Positions 24,229-33,986 of a stretch of DNA of 39,694 nucleotides are shown one piece after another; the stretch's first letter is position 1, and each line of letters starts with the position of its first letter. The position numbers and the translations under genes are program-made. The notes below the pieces were generated by a model. The model worked only from the letters and a program-made list of their open reading frames with translations, did no database searches and was not told the DNA's origin. This DNA comes from an uncultured Pelagibacteraceae bacterium (GTDB taxonomy: Bacteria; Pseudomonadota; Alphaproteobacteria; Pelagibacterales; Pelagibacteraceae): the NCBI GenBank assembly GCA_902572775.1, contig CACGHF010000005.1, positions 1 through 39,694 of the forward strand, given 5' to 3'.

Positions 24229-24664
24229 GATTCCAATCTCTACTTTTTTTTGTTGCTCTTTTATCATATTGCTTTTTTCCTTTTGCAACAGCTAGTTCTA
24301 TTTTAGCCTTTCCTTTTTTGAAATACATTTTTGTTGGAACTAATGTGAAACCATCTCTTTGCATTTTACCTATCAATTTATTTATTTCTTTTTTATTAAG
24401 AAGCAATTTTCTATCATCGGTTGGATTATGATTAGAGTAACTTGCTTGCTTGTATGGAGATATGTGTGAATTAATTAAAACAATTTCACCTCCCTTTTCA
24501 ACAGCATAAGACTCAGCGATATTCACCTTGCCCTCTCTTACTGATTTAATCTCTGATCCTTTTAAAACAATTCCAGCTTCAAAAAGATCTTCAAAAAAAT
24601 AATTAAAACTAGCTTTTCTATTTAAACAAATGATTTTCAAACCAGGATTGGTTTTTTTGTTCAT
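24194..24664 (-). CDS. smpB: SsrA-binding protein SmpB
   Basis: Binds tmRNA and brings it to stalled ribosomes. 156 aa: [20 protein letters not shown] near residue 15 (the first core strand), [18 protein letters not shown] near 36, [10 protein letters not shown] near 65, and the C-terminal tail [16 protein letters not shown] that fills the decoding centre. Starts one base inside the dapA stop. Confidence 0.96.
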   Translation of the reverse strand: MNKKTNPGLKIICLNRKASFNYFFEDLFEAGIVLKGSEIKSVREGKVNIAESYAVEKGGEIVLINSHISPYKQASYSNHNPTDDRKLLLNKKEINKLIGKMQRDGFTLVPTKMYFKKGKAKIELAVAKGKKQYDKRATKKSRDWNREKARYIRKSS

Positions 24665-25545
24665 TAAATTAACTTAGCAGACTGAAGAGCTTTTTTTACA
24701 ATTTCTTTTGTTGTGTCTGTTACTTTTACAAGCGGTAGTCTTACATTGTCATCACAAAGTCCTAAAAGTTTTGCAGCATATTTTACTGGACTAGGATTAC
24801 TCTCAACAAACATTGAGTGATGAACTGGTTGTAATATTTTATCTAATCTTTCTGCTTCTTTTATTTCATTATCGGTGTCTGATTTGGAGAATTTTTGAAA
24901 ATCTGAACAAAGTTTAGGTGCAATATTAGCTGTTACACTAATAGTACCTACCCCACCACGTTTATTAAATTCAAAAGCATTATCATCATTACCTGTTAAT
25001 TGAATAAAATCTTTACCCATTTTTTCAAGTGTCTGATTAACTCTATCTAAATCACCTGTTGCATCTTTAACACCAACTATATTTTTTAATTCATAGAGTC
25101 TAGCCATTGTATCTACTGACATATCAATCACAGATCTACCAGGAATATTATAAATTATAATTGGAATGCCACACTTGTCATTAATTGCTTTGTAATGTTG
25201 ATACAAGCCTTCTTGAGTTGGTTTATTGTAATAGGGTGTAACTATCAAAGCGCCGTTAGCTCCTGCTTTTTCTGCATGTGTTGTTAAAGAAATAGCCTCC
25301 TCAGTTGAGTTGGAACCCGTACCAGCAATAACTGGAATTTTTCCATTACTTTCTTTTATACATAAATCTATTACTCTTTGATGCTCATCATGACTTAACG
25401 TAGGGGATTCACCTGTTGTACCAGCCGGCACAAGTCCATTAGTACCATTATCGATGTGGAAATGGATTAATTTTATGTATGCTTCCTCATCTAGACCATT
25501 ATTTTTAAATGGTGTAATTAAAGCAACATTTGATCCTTTGAACAT
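24664..25545 (-). CDS. dapA: 4-hydroxy-tetrahydrodipicolinate synthase
   Basis: First committed step of lysine and peptidoglycan diaminopimelate synthesis: condenses pyruvate with aspartate semialdehyde. 293 aa TIM barrel with [11 protein letters not shown] (40-50), [12 protein letters not shown] (102-113), IYNIPGRS (131-138) with Y132, and Schiff-base K160 in VGVKDATGD. Divergent from slt across 43 bases. An extended -10 lies five bases before its ATG. First gene of a ten-gene minus-strand run down to recO. Confidence 0.96.
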   Translation of the reverse strand: MFKGSNVALITPFKNNGLDEEAYIKLIHFHIDNGTNGLVPAGTTGESPTLSHDEHQRVIDLCIKESNGKIPVIAGTGSNSTEEAISLTTHAEKAGANGALIVTPYYNKPTQEGLYQHYKAINDKCGIPIIIYNIPGRSVIDMSVDTMARLYELKNIVGVKDATGDLDRVNQTLEKMGKDFIQLTGNDDNAFEFNKRGGVGTISVTANIAPKLCSDFQKFSKSDTDNEIKEAERLDKILQPVHHSMFVESNPSPVKYAAKLLGLCDDNVRLPLVKVTDTTKEIVKKALQSAKLI

Positions 25546-25550
25546 AAATA

Positions 25551-25559
25551 CTTATAACA
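25551..25559 (-). promoter_or_regulatory. Extended -10 promoter element for dapA
   Basis: On the minus strand TGTTATAAG (25559-25551) ends five bases before the dapA ATG, the same geometry and almost the same bases as at argC. It predicts transcription starting at the start codon. No clear -35. Confidence 0.4.
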
Positions 25560-25580
25560 TAGTTTAAAGATTCATATACT
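25552..25580 (+). promoter_or_regulatory. Putative promoter of slt
   Basis: TTATAA (25552-25557), a 17-base spacer, then TATACT (25575-25580), a 5-of-6 -10 match. The predicted start is within a couple of bases of the slt ATG at 25589. It overlaps the dapA promoter, so the two may compete. Confidence 0.35.
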
Positions 25581-25588
25581 AAAAGATT

Positions 25589-27814
25589 ATGCTCAAAAAA
25601 ATATTATTTTTATGTTTCACCGTAACCATATTAATATTTTCAAATAATCTCTTTGCTGAAATAAATTCAGTTGTACCTTTAAAAAAACCTATTTTAAGTA
25701 AAGAAGAAATTCAAAAGAAAATATCTATAAATATCCTTAAACCATTAAAGAAACCCACGAAAACCAAAGAAATTAAAATCGAAGAAGTGATTGTTAAAAA
25801 AGAGTTGGTTTTAAAAGAAAAAAAATTAAGTTTTAAAATACCAAAGAAAAAACCAAGTATAACTGGTACTAGCACAGCTAAGAATATTAAGATTTCAAGA
25901 TATTATAGTAAAAAAGACTTCGGGTTAGCTAAAAAAGCTATTTCAGAAATGCAGAAGAGCAAATGGTCTTCTGCGCTTAATATAGCAAAAAAAGCAAAAG
26001 ACAAATCTATTTATAATTTTATACAATGGAGACATCTTTTAACGTCTGGTAACCAGGCGTCATTTTACGATTATCAAGTTTTTTTAAATAAAAATTCAGA
26101 TTATCCTAGAATAAGCAGGGTAAAATATCTTGCTGAACATAAGTTGTCTACAGAAAGTGTTTCACCAAAAAAAATAATAAATTGGTTTGGAGAAAAAGAT
26201 CCATTAAGCGGCTATGGAAAAATGATACTTGGAGAAAGTCATGTTTTAATTAGTGACAAAAATAAGGGTATAAAACTAATTAAAGAAGGTTGGATAACAG
26301 CAGATTTATCTAAAAATGAATTAAAATATTTTAGAAAAAAATATAAAAAATATTTAAATGCAGATGACTATATCAAACGAGCTGATTATTTAGCTTGGAA
26401 CGGAGATCGATGGGATTTACAAAGGTTAATAAGATATCTGCCAAAAGATTACGAACTTTTATATAATGCAAGACATCTTTTAATGAGTAAAGGCTATGGG
26501 GTTGACCAAGCTATAGCAAATGTTCCTCAAAAATTTAAGAATGATGCTGGATTAAACTATGATCGATTGAAATGGAGAAGAAAAAAAGGACGTGTGGATT
26601 CTTCAGCTGAAATATTAATGAAAATAAGAAATGATAAAGAGTATTTAGTTAGGCCTGATAAATGGTGGAAAGAAAGAGAAATTATCTCAAGAGCATTGCT
26701 TTATAAAAAGAAATATGAAATTTCATATAAAATTTCAAGTAATCATGGAATGACTGAAGGCTCCGAATATGCTGCTGCAGAATGGATGAGTGGGTGGATA
26801 GCATTAAGTTTTTTAAACGATCCCATGACAGCTAAAGATCATTTTAAAAATTTTTATGAAAATGTTAGTTATCCAATAAGTTTATCTAGAGGTGCGTATT
26901 GGCTTGGAAGAGCATATGAGAAAATAGGCGAAAGAGAGCAATCAAATAATTGGTACAGAGAGGCTACAAAATATCTTACTACTTACTATGGTCAGCTAGC
27001 CTTTTTAAAATTAAATCCAAATGGAAAATTTGAGTTAGAAAAAGATATGGAAATTGATCCAAAATATAGAATTCAATTTTTTAATAAAGAGCTTGTAAAA
27101 ATTTCTTATCTTTTAGATGAATTAAAGAAAGATAAATATACAAAACATATTCTAAGACATTTAGCTAATGATAATATAGCTAAAGGTAGTGAAGTTTTAG
27201 CTGCAGAATTAGCTACAAGTATAAATAGATATGATTTTGCAATTCAAGTTTCTAAAATTGCTTCTTATCAGAAAAGATTTCACAATAAGTTTAACTACCC
27301 AATAATTAGCACTCCTAAATATATTAACAAAAGGAAAATTCCAGAAAGTGCTTTGATCTTATCAATAATTAGACAAGAAAGTGAATTTGATCTGGAAGCT
27401 AACAGTCATGCTGGAGCAAAAGGTTTAATGCAATTAATGCCTTACACAGCAAAGTTAGTTTCAAAACAAGCTAAACTTCCTTATTCAAAATCTAGATTAA
27501 CTACAGATCCAGAATATAATATTAATTTAGGATCACACTACATTGCAGGTTTAATTCTTCAATACGATGGAACCTATCCCTTTGCAGTAGCAGCATATAA
27601 CGCCGGACCAAATAGAGTAAAATATTGGAGAAGAATTAATAAAGACCCTCAAAAAAAACAAATAAATTTTGTTGATTGGGTTGAGCTAATTAAGTTTAGA
27701 GAAACCAGAAATTATGTTCAACGAGTATTAGAAAATTATAATGTTTATAGATATATACTAGAGCAAAAACCAATAACAATGAAAGATTTCTTCAAAGCTA
27801 AACCTTTATATTAA
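25589..27814 (+). CDS. slt: Soluble lytic murein transglycosylase (family 1)
   Basis: Periplasmic enzyme that cleaves peptidoglycan glycan chains with formation of anhydromuropeptides. 741 aa. A Sec signal peptide covers about residues 1-23 (ends NLFA). A lysine/proline-rich linker follows, then a long helical superhelix typical of Slt70 (about 100-560), and a C-terminal lysozyme-like domain: SIIRQESEFD with catalytic E597, then HAGAKGLMQLMPYTA, and AVAAYNAGPNRV. Slt divergent from dapA is the usual alphaproteobacterial order. Followed after 5 bases by the TPR gene. Confidence 0.95.
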   Translation: MLKKILFLCFTVTILIFSNNLFAEINSVVPLKKPILSKEEIQKKISINILKPLKKPTKTKEIKIEEVIVKKELVLKEKKLSFKIPKKKPSITGTSTAKNIKISRYYSKKDFGLAKKAISEMQKSKWSSALNIAKKAKDKSIYNFIQWRHLLTSGNQASFYDYQVFLNKNSDYPRISRVKYLAEHKLSTESVSPKKIINWFGEKDPLSGYGKMILGESHVLISDKNKGIKLIKEGWITADLSKNELKYFRKKYKKYLNADDYIKRADYLAWNGDRWDLQRLIRYLPKDYELLYNARHLLMSKGYGVDQAIANVPQKFKNDAGLNYDRLKWRRKKGRVDSSAEILMKIRNDKEYLVRPDKWWKEREIISRALLYKKKYEISYKISSNHGMTEGSEYAAAEWMSGWIALSFLNDPMTAKDHFKNFYENVSYPISLSRGAYWLGRAYEKIGEREQSNNWYREATKYLTTYYGQLAFLKLNPNGKFELEKDMEIDPKYRIQFFNKELVKISYLLDELKKDKYTKHILRHLANDNIAKGSEVLAAELATSINRYDFAIQVSKIASYQKRFHNKFNYPIISTPKYINKRKIPESALILSIIRQESEFDLEANSHAGAKGLMQLMPYTAKLVSKQAKLPYSKSRLTTDPEYNINLGSHYIAGLILQYDGTYPFAVAAYNAGPNRVKYWRRINKDPQKKQINFVDWVELIKFRETRNYVQRVLENYNVYRYILEQKPITMKDFFKAKPLY

Positions 27815-27819
27815 AATAA

Positions 27820-29283
27820 ATGAATATTGAAAATTCTTTGCTTCAGGAAAAAGTAAACAGAGGCATAAAATATTTTGAAAAAAATAAATTTGATGAAGCA
27901 ATTGAAATATTTGAAAATCTTAGATTAAATAAAAACACAAAAAATATAAGTTATCTGTTTCTTGGAATTATAAGTATAAAAAAAAAAGAGAATACTAAAG
28001 CTAAAAAATATTTTAATAAAATTCTTGAAAACGAGCCCTATCATCAAGATGCTAATTTAAATTTAGGTCTTGTTTATTTTGCTGAAAAAAAATATGAAAG
28101 AGCAGAATTTTATTTTGAAAAAGTTAATAATAACTTTACTGCAATTTATCACAAAGGTTTAATAAGTTTTTTTACCAAAAAATATGATGATGCTATTAGA
28201 ATATTTGAAAATTGTATAAATATTAACAAAAATTTTATTTTTTCTTACTTAAATTTAGGGCATGTAAATTTGAGGTTAAAAAAATTTAATGATGCAATTT
28301 ATAATTATAAGAAATTTTTAGAAAAAAAGCCTGAAGATAATATTTCAAAATTTAATCTTGCTTGGTCATATTTTGGAATATCAGACTTAGAAAATGGATT
28401 TAAATTTTATGAGTACAGAAAAGAAAAAATTGAACCTAAAGAAAAAACTCTAGAAGTTAAAAAAAAATTAAATCCAGTTGAATGGAATGACGAAAACTTA
28501 GACAATAAAAAAATAATAATTATTTCTGAACAAGGTATTGGTGATAATATACAATTTTTTAGATATTTATTTTCTTTAAAAGAAAATTACAATTGTGAAA
28601 TTATTTTCTATACTGATAAAAATCTTCAGCATTTATTTAAAAATACACCATTTAAAATAGTAACAGATCTTAAAAACTTAGAAAATATTGATTACTTTCA
28701 AAATTTGCTCAGTTTGCCAGGCATTTTTTATAAAAAAAATAAATTTTTACAAGGACCAATAAATTATATACCGATTGACAAAGAAAAAAGTTTAATCTGG
28801 AAAAATAAATTAAAAAAATTTAATAAGCCTGTTATTGCTTTAAATTGGCAAGGTAATAAAGATTTTTTATTTGACGACGAAAGATCTATTAAGTTAATTA
28901 AATTTAAAAATATCCTTAATACTCAAAAATTTAACTTTATAAGTCTCCAAAAATATTTTGGTTCTGAACAAATTAACAAATATAACTTTTCTAATTTAAT
29001 TTATGATCTTTCAAGTCAAATTGATATTAGTGAAAATGCTTTTGAAGATACGATTAATATTTTAAATAATATTAATTTATTGATTACTACTGATACAGCC
29101 CTTGCACATCTAGCTGGCACTATGGGTATAAAAACTTATTTATTATTAAGTTATAACCCTGAATGGAGATGGTTTATTGAAATTCAAAAACAATGCTTTT
29201 ATCCAGGGATTAAAATAATCCAACAAAAAGAATACGATAATTGGAACAGTGTTTTTAAACAACTAGAAGATATTTTGGTGTAA
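27820..29283 (+). CDS. TPR protein with C-terminal glycosyltransferase-like domain
   Basis: 487 aa, no signal peptide. Residues about 9-205 form repeated 34-residue TPR helices (ALLEN-type patterns such as YLFLGIIS, ANLNLGLVYF, SYLNLGHV and KFNLAWSYF). Residues about 225-487 resemble a GT-B fold glycosyltransferase half (heptosyltransferase or O-GlcNAc-transferase-like): SEQGIGDNIQF near 236, IALNWQGN near 343, and TTDTALAHLAGTMG near 425. Substrate unknown; protein or envelope glycosylation is possible. Likely co-transcribed with slt. Ends 9 bases from the convergent tRNA. Confidence 0.8.
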   Translation: MNIENSLLQEKVNRGIKYFEKNKFDEAIEIFENLRLNKNTKNISYLFLGIISIKKKENTKAKKYFNKILENEPYHQDANLNLGLVYFAEKKYERAEFYFEKVNNNFTAIYHKGLISFFTKKYDDAIRIFENCININKNFIFSYLNLGHVNLRLKKFNDAIYNYKKFLEKKPEDNISKFNLAWSYFGISDLENGFKFYEYRKEKIEPKEKTLEVKKKLNPVEWNDENLDNKKIIIISEQGIGDNIQFFRYLFSLKENYNCEIIFYTDKNLQHLFKNTPFKIVTDLKNLENIDYFQNLLSLPGIFYKKNKFLQGPINYIPIDKEKSLIWKNKLKKFNKPVIALNWQGNKDFLFDDERSIKLIKFKNILNTQKFNFISLQKYFGSEQINKYNFSNLIYDLSSQIDISENAFEDTINILNNINLLITTDTALAHLAGTMGIKTYLLLSYNPEWRWFIEIQKQCFYPGIKIIQQKEYDNWNSVFKQLEDILV

Positions 29284-29292
29284 ATTGATTTC

Positions 29293-29384
29293 TGGCGGAA
29301 GAGGAGGGATTCGAACCCTCGGTACAAGTTTCCTCGCACGGTCATTTAGCAAACGACTGGTTTAAGCCTCTCACCCACTCTTCC
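29293..29384 (-). tRNA. tRNA-Ser(GCU)
   Basis: Minus strand, 92 bases including an encoded CCA. The acceptor stem pairs GGAAGAG with CTCTTCC, discriminator G. The T arm has GAGGG-TTCGAAT-CCCTC. The anticodon stem GTCGT/ATGAC closes a 7-base loop TTGCTAA, so the anticodon is GCT (29348-29350), reading AGC and AGT. The long variable arm (GTGCGAGGAAACTTGTAC region) is the mark of serine tRNA. Confidence 0.96.
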
Positions 29385-29396
29385 GTATGACATTGT

Positions 29397-29424
29397 GTAT
29401 TAAGCGATTGTATTGAAAATTCAA
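29397..29424 (-). promoter_or_regulatory. Putative promoter of tRNA-Ser
   Basis: On the minus strand TTGAAT (29424-29419), 16 bases, then TAATAC (29402-29397), about 12 bases before the mature tRNA 5' end. The -35 lies in a small palindrome (ATTGAAAATTCAAT) that also offers TTGAAA as a -35 for the divergent sox operon. Confidence 0.4.
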
Positions 29425-29441
29425 TATATATAAAGTAATTA
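29413..29441 (+). promoter_or_regulatory. Possible promoter of soxBDAG
   Basis: TTGAAA (29413-29418), 17 bases, then TAATTA (29436-29441), nine bases before the soxB ATG. The -10 is a weak match and the spacer contains other TA-rich candidates (TATATATAAA). No Shine-Dalgarno precedes soxB. Confidence 0.25.
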
Positions 29442-29450
29442 TTCCTTATT

Positions 29451-30704
29451 ATGAAAAATAGGTACTCTATATTTTCTTTGATAAAAAATGCTCTTTCATA
29501 TCATGAAAATTGGCAAAGAGCGTGGAAAGATCCTGCTCCTAAAAAAGAGTACGATGCAGTTATTGTTGGTGGTGGTGGCCATGGATTAGCAACAGCCTAC
29601 TATTTAGCAAAAAAACATAATATGAATAATATTGCTGTAGTCGAGAAAGGTTGGATTGGTGGAGGAAATACCGGACGGAATACTACAATTATTAGATCAA
29701 ATTATTTATGGGACGCCAGTGCAGGATTATATGATCATGCATTAAAAATTTGGGAAGGTTTATCTCAAGAACTAAACTATAATGTAATGTTTAGTCAAAG
29801 AGGTGTAATGAACCTTGCACATAATTTACAAGATGTTAGAGATTTAAAAAGACGAACACATGCTAATAGACTAAATGGAATTGACGCAGTCTACTTGAGC
29901 ACAGAAGAAGTTAAAAAATTTTGTCCAATTATAAATACATCACCAGATATTAGATACCCTGTTTTAGGAGGAACTTTACAACGTAGAGCTGGCACAGCAA
30001 GACACGATGCAGTTGCTTGGGGATATGCAAGAGGAGCTGATGCAATGGGTGTCGATATTATTCAAAATTGTGAAGTTAAAGGAATAAAAAGAAATGGAGA
30101 TAGTGTTGAAGGTATAGAAACGACAAAAGGATTTATAAGAACAAAGAAAGTTGGTGTGGTTGCAGCTGGTCATTCTAGTGTAATAGCTAATATGGCGGGT
30201 CTAAGACTTCCACTTGAAAGTAAACCTTTGCAGGCTTTAGTTTCTGAACCTGTAAAACCAATTATTGATACAGTTGTAATGTCTAATGCTGTGCATGCTT
30301 ATGTCAGTCAATCTGACAAAGGAGAATTGGTCATTGGTGCTGGAACAGATGATTATGTTTCTTATACTCAAAAAGGTAGTCATCAAATAGTTGAAGGAAC
30401 ATTAAACGCTATATTAGAATTATATCCAATTTTCAGTAGAATGAGAATGTTAAGACAATGGGGAGGAATAGTAGATATTTGTCCTGACGCTAGTCCAATT
30501 TTAAGTAAAACTTCAATTAAAGGATTGTACTTTAATTGTGGTTGGGGTACTGGAGGATTTAAAGCAACTCCTGGATCTGGAGATTTGTTTGCACATACTA
30601 TCGCAAATGATGAACCACACAAACTTAATGCTGCATTTAATTTAAATAGATTTGTAAGCGGAGACCTTGTTGATGAACATGGGGCTGCAGCGGTTGCTCA
30701 TTAA
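29451..30704 (+). CDS. soxB: Sarcosine oxidase beta subunit
   Basis: FAD-containing dehydrogenase subunit of heterotetrameric sarcosine oxidase, which demethylates sarcosine to glycine. 417 aa. The dinucleotide fold starts [19 protein letters not shown] (34-52), followed by [16 protein letters not shown]185 in ARHDAV is a candidate for the histidine that carries covalent FMN in this enzyme family (not verified). The C-terminus has [13 protein letters not shown] for flavin contact. Stop and next start share one base (TAATG). Confidence 0.95.
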   Translation: MKNRYSIFSLIKNALSYHENWQRAWKDPAPKKEYDAVIVGGGGHGLATAYYLAKKHNMNNIAVVEKGWIGGGNTGRNTTIIRSNYLWDASAGLYDHALKIWEGLSQELNYNVMFSQRGVMNLAHNLQDVRDLKRRTHANRLNGIDAVYLSTEEVKKFCPIINTSPDIRYPVLGGTLQRRAGTARHDAVAWGYARGADAMGVDIIQNCEVKGIKRNGDSVEGIETTKGFIRTKKVGVVAAGHSSVIANMAGLRLPLESKPLQALVSEPVKPIIDTVVMSNAVHAYVSQSDKGELVIGAGTDDYVSYTQKGSHQIVEGTLNAILELYPIFSRMRMLRQWGGIVDICPDASPILSKTSIKGLYFNCGWGTGGFKATPGSGDLFAHTIANDEPHKLNAAFNLNRFVSGDLVDEHGAAAVAH

Positions 30705-30979
30705 TGTTTTTAATAAACTGTCCATACTGTGGAGAACGAGATCAGCAAGAATTTAAGGCTGGAGGTGAAGCTCATATCGAGAGGCCTAAGCAACCAACAG
30801 AATTAAGTGATGATGAGTGGGCAGAGTATTTATTTATGAGAAAAAATATTAAAGGTGTTCAATTTGAAAGATGGAATCATGCACATGGTTGTCGTAAATG
30901 GTTTAATATGGTTAGAGACACTTCTAACGATGAAATAAAAGCAATTTATAAAATGGGTGAAAAACCACCTTCTCAATAA
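30704..30979 (+). CDS. soxD: Sarcosine oxidase delta subunit
   Basis: Small zinc-binding subunit, 91 aa. C6 and C9 (NCPYCGERDQQEF) with H59 and C63 (WNHAHGCRKWF) match the zinc site known in the corynebacterial enzyme. Order soxB-soxD-soxA-soxG is the standard operon. Start overlaps soxB by one base; the stop is followed one base later by the soxA ATG. Confidence 0.95.
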   Translation: MFLINCPYCGERDQQEFKAGGEAHIERPKQPTELSDDEWAEYLFMRKNIKGVQFERWNHAHGCRKWFNMVRDTSNDEIKAIYKMGEKPPSQ

Positions 30980-30980
30980 A

Positions 30981-33900
30981 ATGACTAAAAACTTAAGAGT
31001 AAAATCGAGTGAGTACATTGATGAAACTAATAGAATTTCCTTTAAATTTAATGGCAAAACTTACCATGGATTTAAAGGCGATACTTTAGCATCAGCATTA
31101 CTTGCAAACGATGTTCATTTAGTTGGAAGAAGTTTTAAATATCATAGACCAAGAGGAATTATGACGTCTGGTTCTGAAGAACCAAATGCTATAGTTCAAG
31201 TAAACCCTGGTACCAATAGAACGGAACCCAATGTTAGAGCAACAGAAGTTGAGATTTATGAAGGTTTAGAGGCATCAAGTCAAAATTGTTGGCCAAGTGT
31301 TGAATTTGATATTGGTGGAATAAACAATTTTCTCTCCCCTTTTTTTCCAGCAGGTTTTTATTATAAAACATTTATGTGGCCTGCTAGTTTCTGGGAGAAA
31401 TATGAATTTTTCATAAGACACTCCGCTGGTTTAGGAAAATCACCAACAACAACTGATCCTGACATTTATGATCACCGTAATGTTCACTGTGATGTATTGG
31501 TTGTAGGTGCAGGTATATCTGGAATTATGGCAGCAAAAAATGCAGCTAAAAATAATTTTAAAACGTTGTTAGTTGAAGAAAAAAATGAACTAGGTGGATC
31601 AACTATTTATGAAAATAATGAATTTAACAAAATTGATAACAAAGCCCCTTCAGAGTGGTTAAAAAAAGAAATAGAGGAACTTAAAAATATTAAAAATCTT
31701 GAAATAAAAACTAGAACAAGTGTAGCTGCTTATCATCAATATAATTATCTTTTAGCTAGAGAAAATCTAACTGATCATTTAGAGGCAAAAGATAAAACAA
31801 ATAAAATCAGACAAAGACTTCTTAAAATTAGAGCTAAGAAAGTTATTTTAGCTACAGGTGCATTAGAAAGACCTTTGATATTTAATAATAATGATAGACC
31901 AGGAATAATGCTTTCATCTGCAATAAAAAAATACAGTGAATTTTATGGTGTTGCGTGTGGTAGTAAAAATGTCTTTTTTACTAATAATGATAGTGCCTAC
32001 GAAAGTGCTATTTCACTATACAATAAGGGTATCAATGTTGAAGCAATAATTGATATTAGAGAACAATCCGAAAGTAAAATTGTTAAAAAAGTAAAAGAAG
32101 CAGGTATTAAAATTTACTGGTCACACTCAATTGTTGATACAACTGGTTATAAAAGACTAAATAGTATTTCAATAATGAAACTATCTAATGATGGTACTTC
32201 AGTTACTGGAAGTAAAATTTCTATTTCGTGTGATTGCTTGGGAGTTGCTGGTGGCTGGACACCTGCTGTACATTTATATACACAATCAGGAAGCAAACTT
32301 AAATTTGATGAAGAAAAAAAAGTTTTCTTACCAAATCATAATACATCTGAACAAATAAGTGTAGGATCTTGTGGTGGAGATTTTAAAATTGATGAAATCA
32401 TTAAAAATCTAAATCAAAAGCTTAAAGATACTCTTAATATTAATGAAACAGATTTAGATAGTATTAAAGTTGAGATTGATCAGGAAAATTCAAAAAGAAA
32501 TATTTGGTTACTACCTTCCGATAAACCTATAGGTAAAACTAAACCATTTGTAGATTATCAAAACGATGCAACGGCTAAAGATATAAAATTAGCATTAAGA
32601 GAAGGTTTTAGATCTATTGAGCATGTTAAAAGATACACGACTACTGGTATGGGAACTGATCAAGGTAAACTAGGAAATATGCATGCGTTAGGCATAATTG
32701 CAGATACAGCAGGCGTTAAAATGGGAGAATTAGGGACCACTACATTTAGACCTCCTTACACACCATTAACATTTGGAACTATTGTAGGTCGAAATGTAGG
32801 AAAGTTTTTTGATGTTTTTAGAAGAACGCCAATGAATGATTGGCATGTTGAAAATAAAGCTGAATTTGAAAATGTCGGACAATGGAAGAGAGCATGGTAC
32901 TACCCTATTAACGGAGAAACTATGCATCAAGCAGTTCAAAGAGAAAGTAAAGCTGCTAGAGAAAGTGCTGGTATACTGGATGCCTCTACTCTTGGTAAAA
33001 TTGATATTCAAGGAAGTGATGCTTCTGAATTCTTAAATAGAGTTTATACAAATGCTTGGTCAAAATTAGCTATAGGGAAATGTAGATATGGGTTAATGCT
33101 AAATGAAGATGGTATGGTTTATGATGATGGTGTTACAACAAGATTAGGTGAAAATCATTACATCATGACCACAACAACTGGTGGAGCAGCAAATGTTTTA
33201 GGTAAACTTGAAGACTATCTTCAAACAGAATGGCCTGAGCTTGATGTTTATTTAACCTCTGTAACAGATCATTATGCTACAACGAGTTTATGCGGACCTA
33301 ATAGTAAAAAAATTCTTAAAAAAATAATTCCTGATTTAGATTTATCAGATGAAAACTTTCCGCACATGTCATTCAAAGAATCGAAAATTGGCAATATTCA
33401 ATGTAGAATAATGAGAATTAGTTTTACTGGAGAACACAGTTACGAAATAAATGTTCAAGCAAGTTATGGAAAAGATTTATGGCAAAAGTGTATAGAGGCA
33501 GGTAAAGAGTTTAACATTACTCCTTATGGGACTGAGACAATGCACTTATTAAGAGCAGAAAAAGGTTTTATTATTGTTGGACAAGATACAGATGGAACAA
33601 TGACTCCTATCGATCTTCAAATGGATTGGATAGTAAGCAAGAAGAAATACGATTTCATAGGAAAAAGATCTCTTTATAGATCTGATACAATGAGAGAAGA
33701 TAGAAAGCAATTAGTAGGTTTATTAACTGATGATCCAAATATTGTTTTAGAAGAAGGAGCACAAATAGTTTCTGAATTAAATCAAAGTCCAGTAGAAATG
33801 CTTGGACATGTAACTTCAAGTTATTTCAGTCCAAACCTAAAGAAATCAATAGCACTTGCAGTAGTTAGAGGTGGAAAAGATATGATGGGAAAAAAACTTT

Positions 33901-33986
33901 TTGTGCCTATGGAAAATAAAAATATTAATGTCACTGTTGCTAATCCAGTCTTTTACGATGAGAAAAATGAGAGGTTAAATGCTTAA
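30981..33986 (+). CDS. soxA: Sarcosine oxidase alpha subunit
   Basis: Large subunit, 1001 aa, that binds NAD+ and tetrahydrofolate and turns the released methyl into methylene-tetrahydrofolate. N-terminal ferredoxin-like region (FKGDTLASALLAN; YHRPRGI) without cluster cysteines; dinucleotide fold VLVVGAGISGIMAAK near residue 171; middle oxidoreductase domain; C-terminal GcvT-like folate domain from about 615 (ESAGILDASTLGKIDIQG onward). An earlier in-frame ATG at 30957 lies inside soxD and adds 8 unrelated residues, so I use 30981. Overlaps soxG by 8 bases. Confidence 0.95.
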   Translation: MTKNLRVKSSEYIDETNRISFKFNGKTYHGFKGDTLASALLANDVHLVGRSFKYHRPRGIMTSGSEEPNAIVQVNPGTNRTEPNVRATEVEIYEGLEASSQNCWPSVEFDIGGINNFLSPFFPAGFYYKTFMWPASFWEKYEFFIRHSAGLGKSPTTTDPDIYDHRNVHCDVLVVGAGISGIMAAKNAAKNNFKTLLVEEKNELGGSTIYENNEFNKIDNKAPSEWLKKEIEELKNIKNLEIKTRTSVAAYHQYNYLLARENLTDHLEAKDKTNKIRQRLLKIRAKKVILATGALERPLIFNNNDRPGIMLSSAIKKYSEFYGVACGSKNVFFTNNDSAYESAISLYNKGINVEAIIDIREQSESKIVKKVKEAGIKIYWSHSIVDTTGYKRLNSISIMKLSNDGTSVTGSKISISCDCLGVAGGWTPAVHLYTQSGSKLKFDEEKKVFLPNHNTSEQISVGSCGGDFKIDEIIKNLNQKLKDTLNINETDLDSIKVEIDQENSKRNIWLLPSDKPIGKTKPFVDYQNDATAKDIKLALREGFRSIEHVKRYTTTGMGTDQGKLGNMHALGIIADTAGVKMGELGTTTFRPPYTPLTFGTIVGRNVGKFFDVFRRTPMNDWHVENKAEFENVGQWKRAWYYPINGETMHQAVQRESKAARESAGILDASTLGKIDIQGSDASEFLNRVYTNAWSKLAIGKCRYGLMLNEDGMVYDDGVTTRLGENHYIMTTTTGGAANVLGKLEDYLQTEWPELDVYLTSVTDHYATTSLCGPNSKKILKKIIPDLDLSDENFPHMSFKESKIGNIQCRIMRISFTGEHSYEINVQASYGKDLWQKCIEAGKEFNITPYGTETMHLLRAEKGFIIVGQDTDGTMTPIDLQMDWIVSKKKYDFIGKRSLYRSDTMREDRKQLVGLLTDDPNIVLEEGAQIVSELNQSPVEMLGHVTSSYFSPNLKKSIALAVVRGGKDMMGKKLFVPMENKNINVTVANPVFYDEKNERLNA

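Noticed and set aside
32836..33036. Open frame on the plus strand inside soxA
   Set aside because: It is out of frame with the strongly conserved GcvT-like domain of soxA and has no family resemblance.
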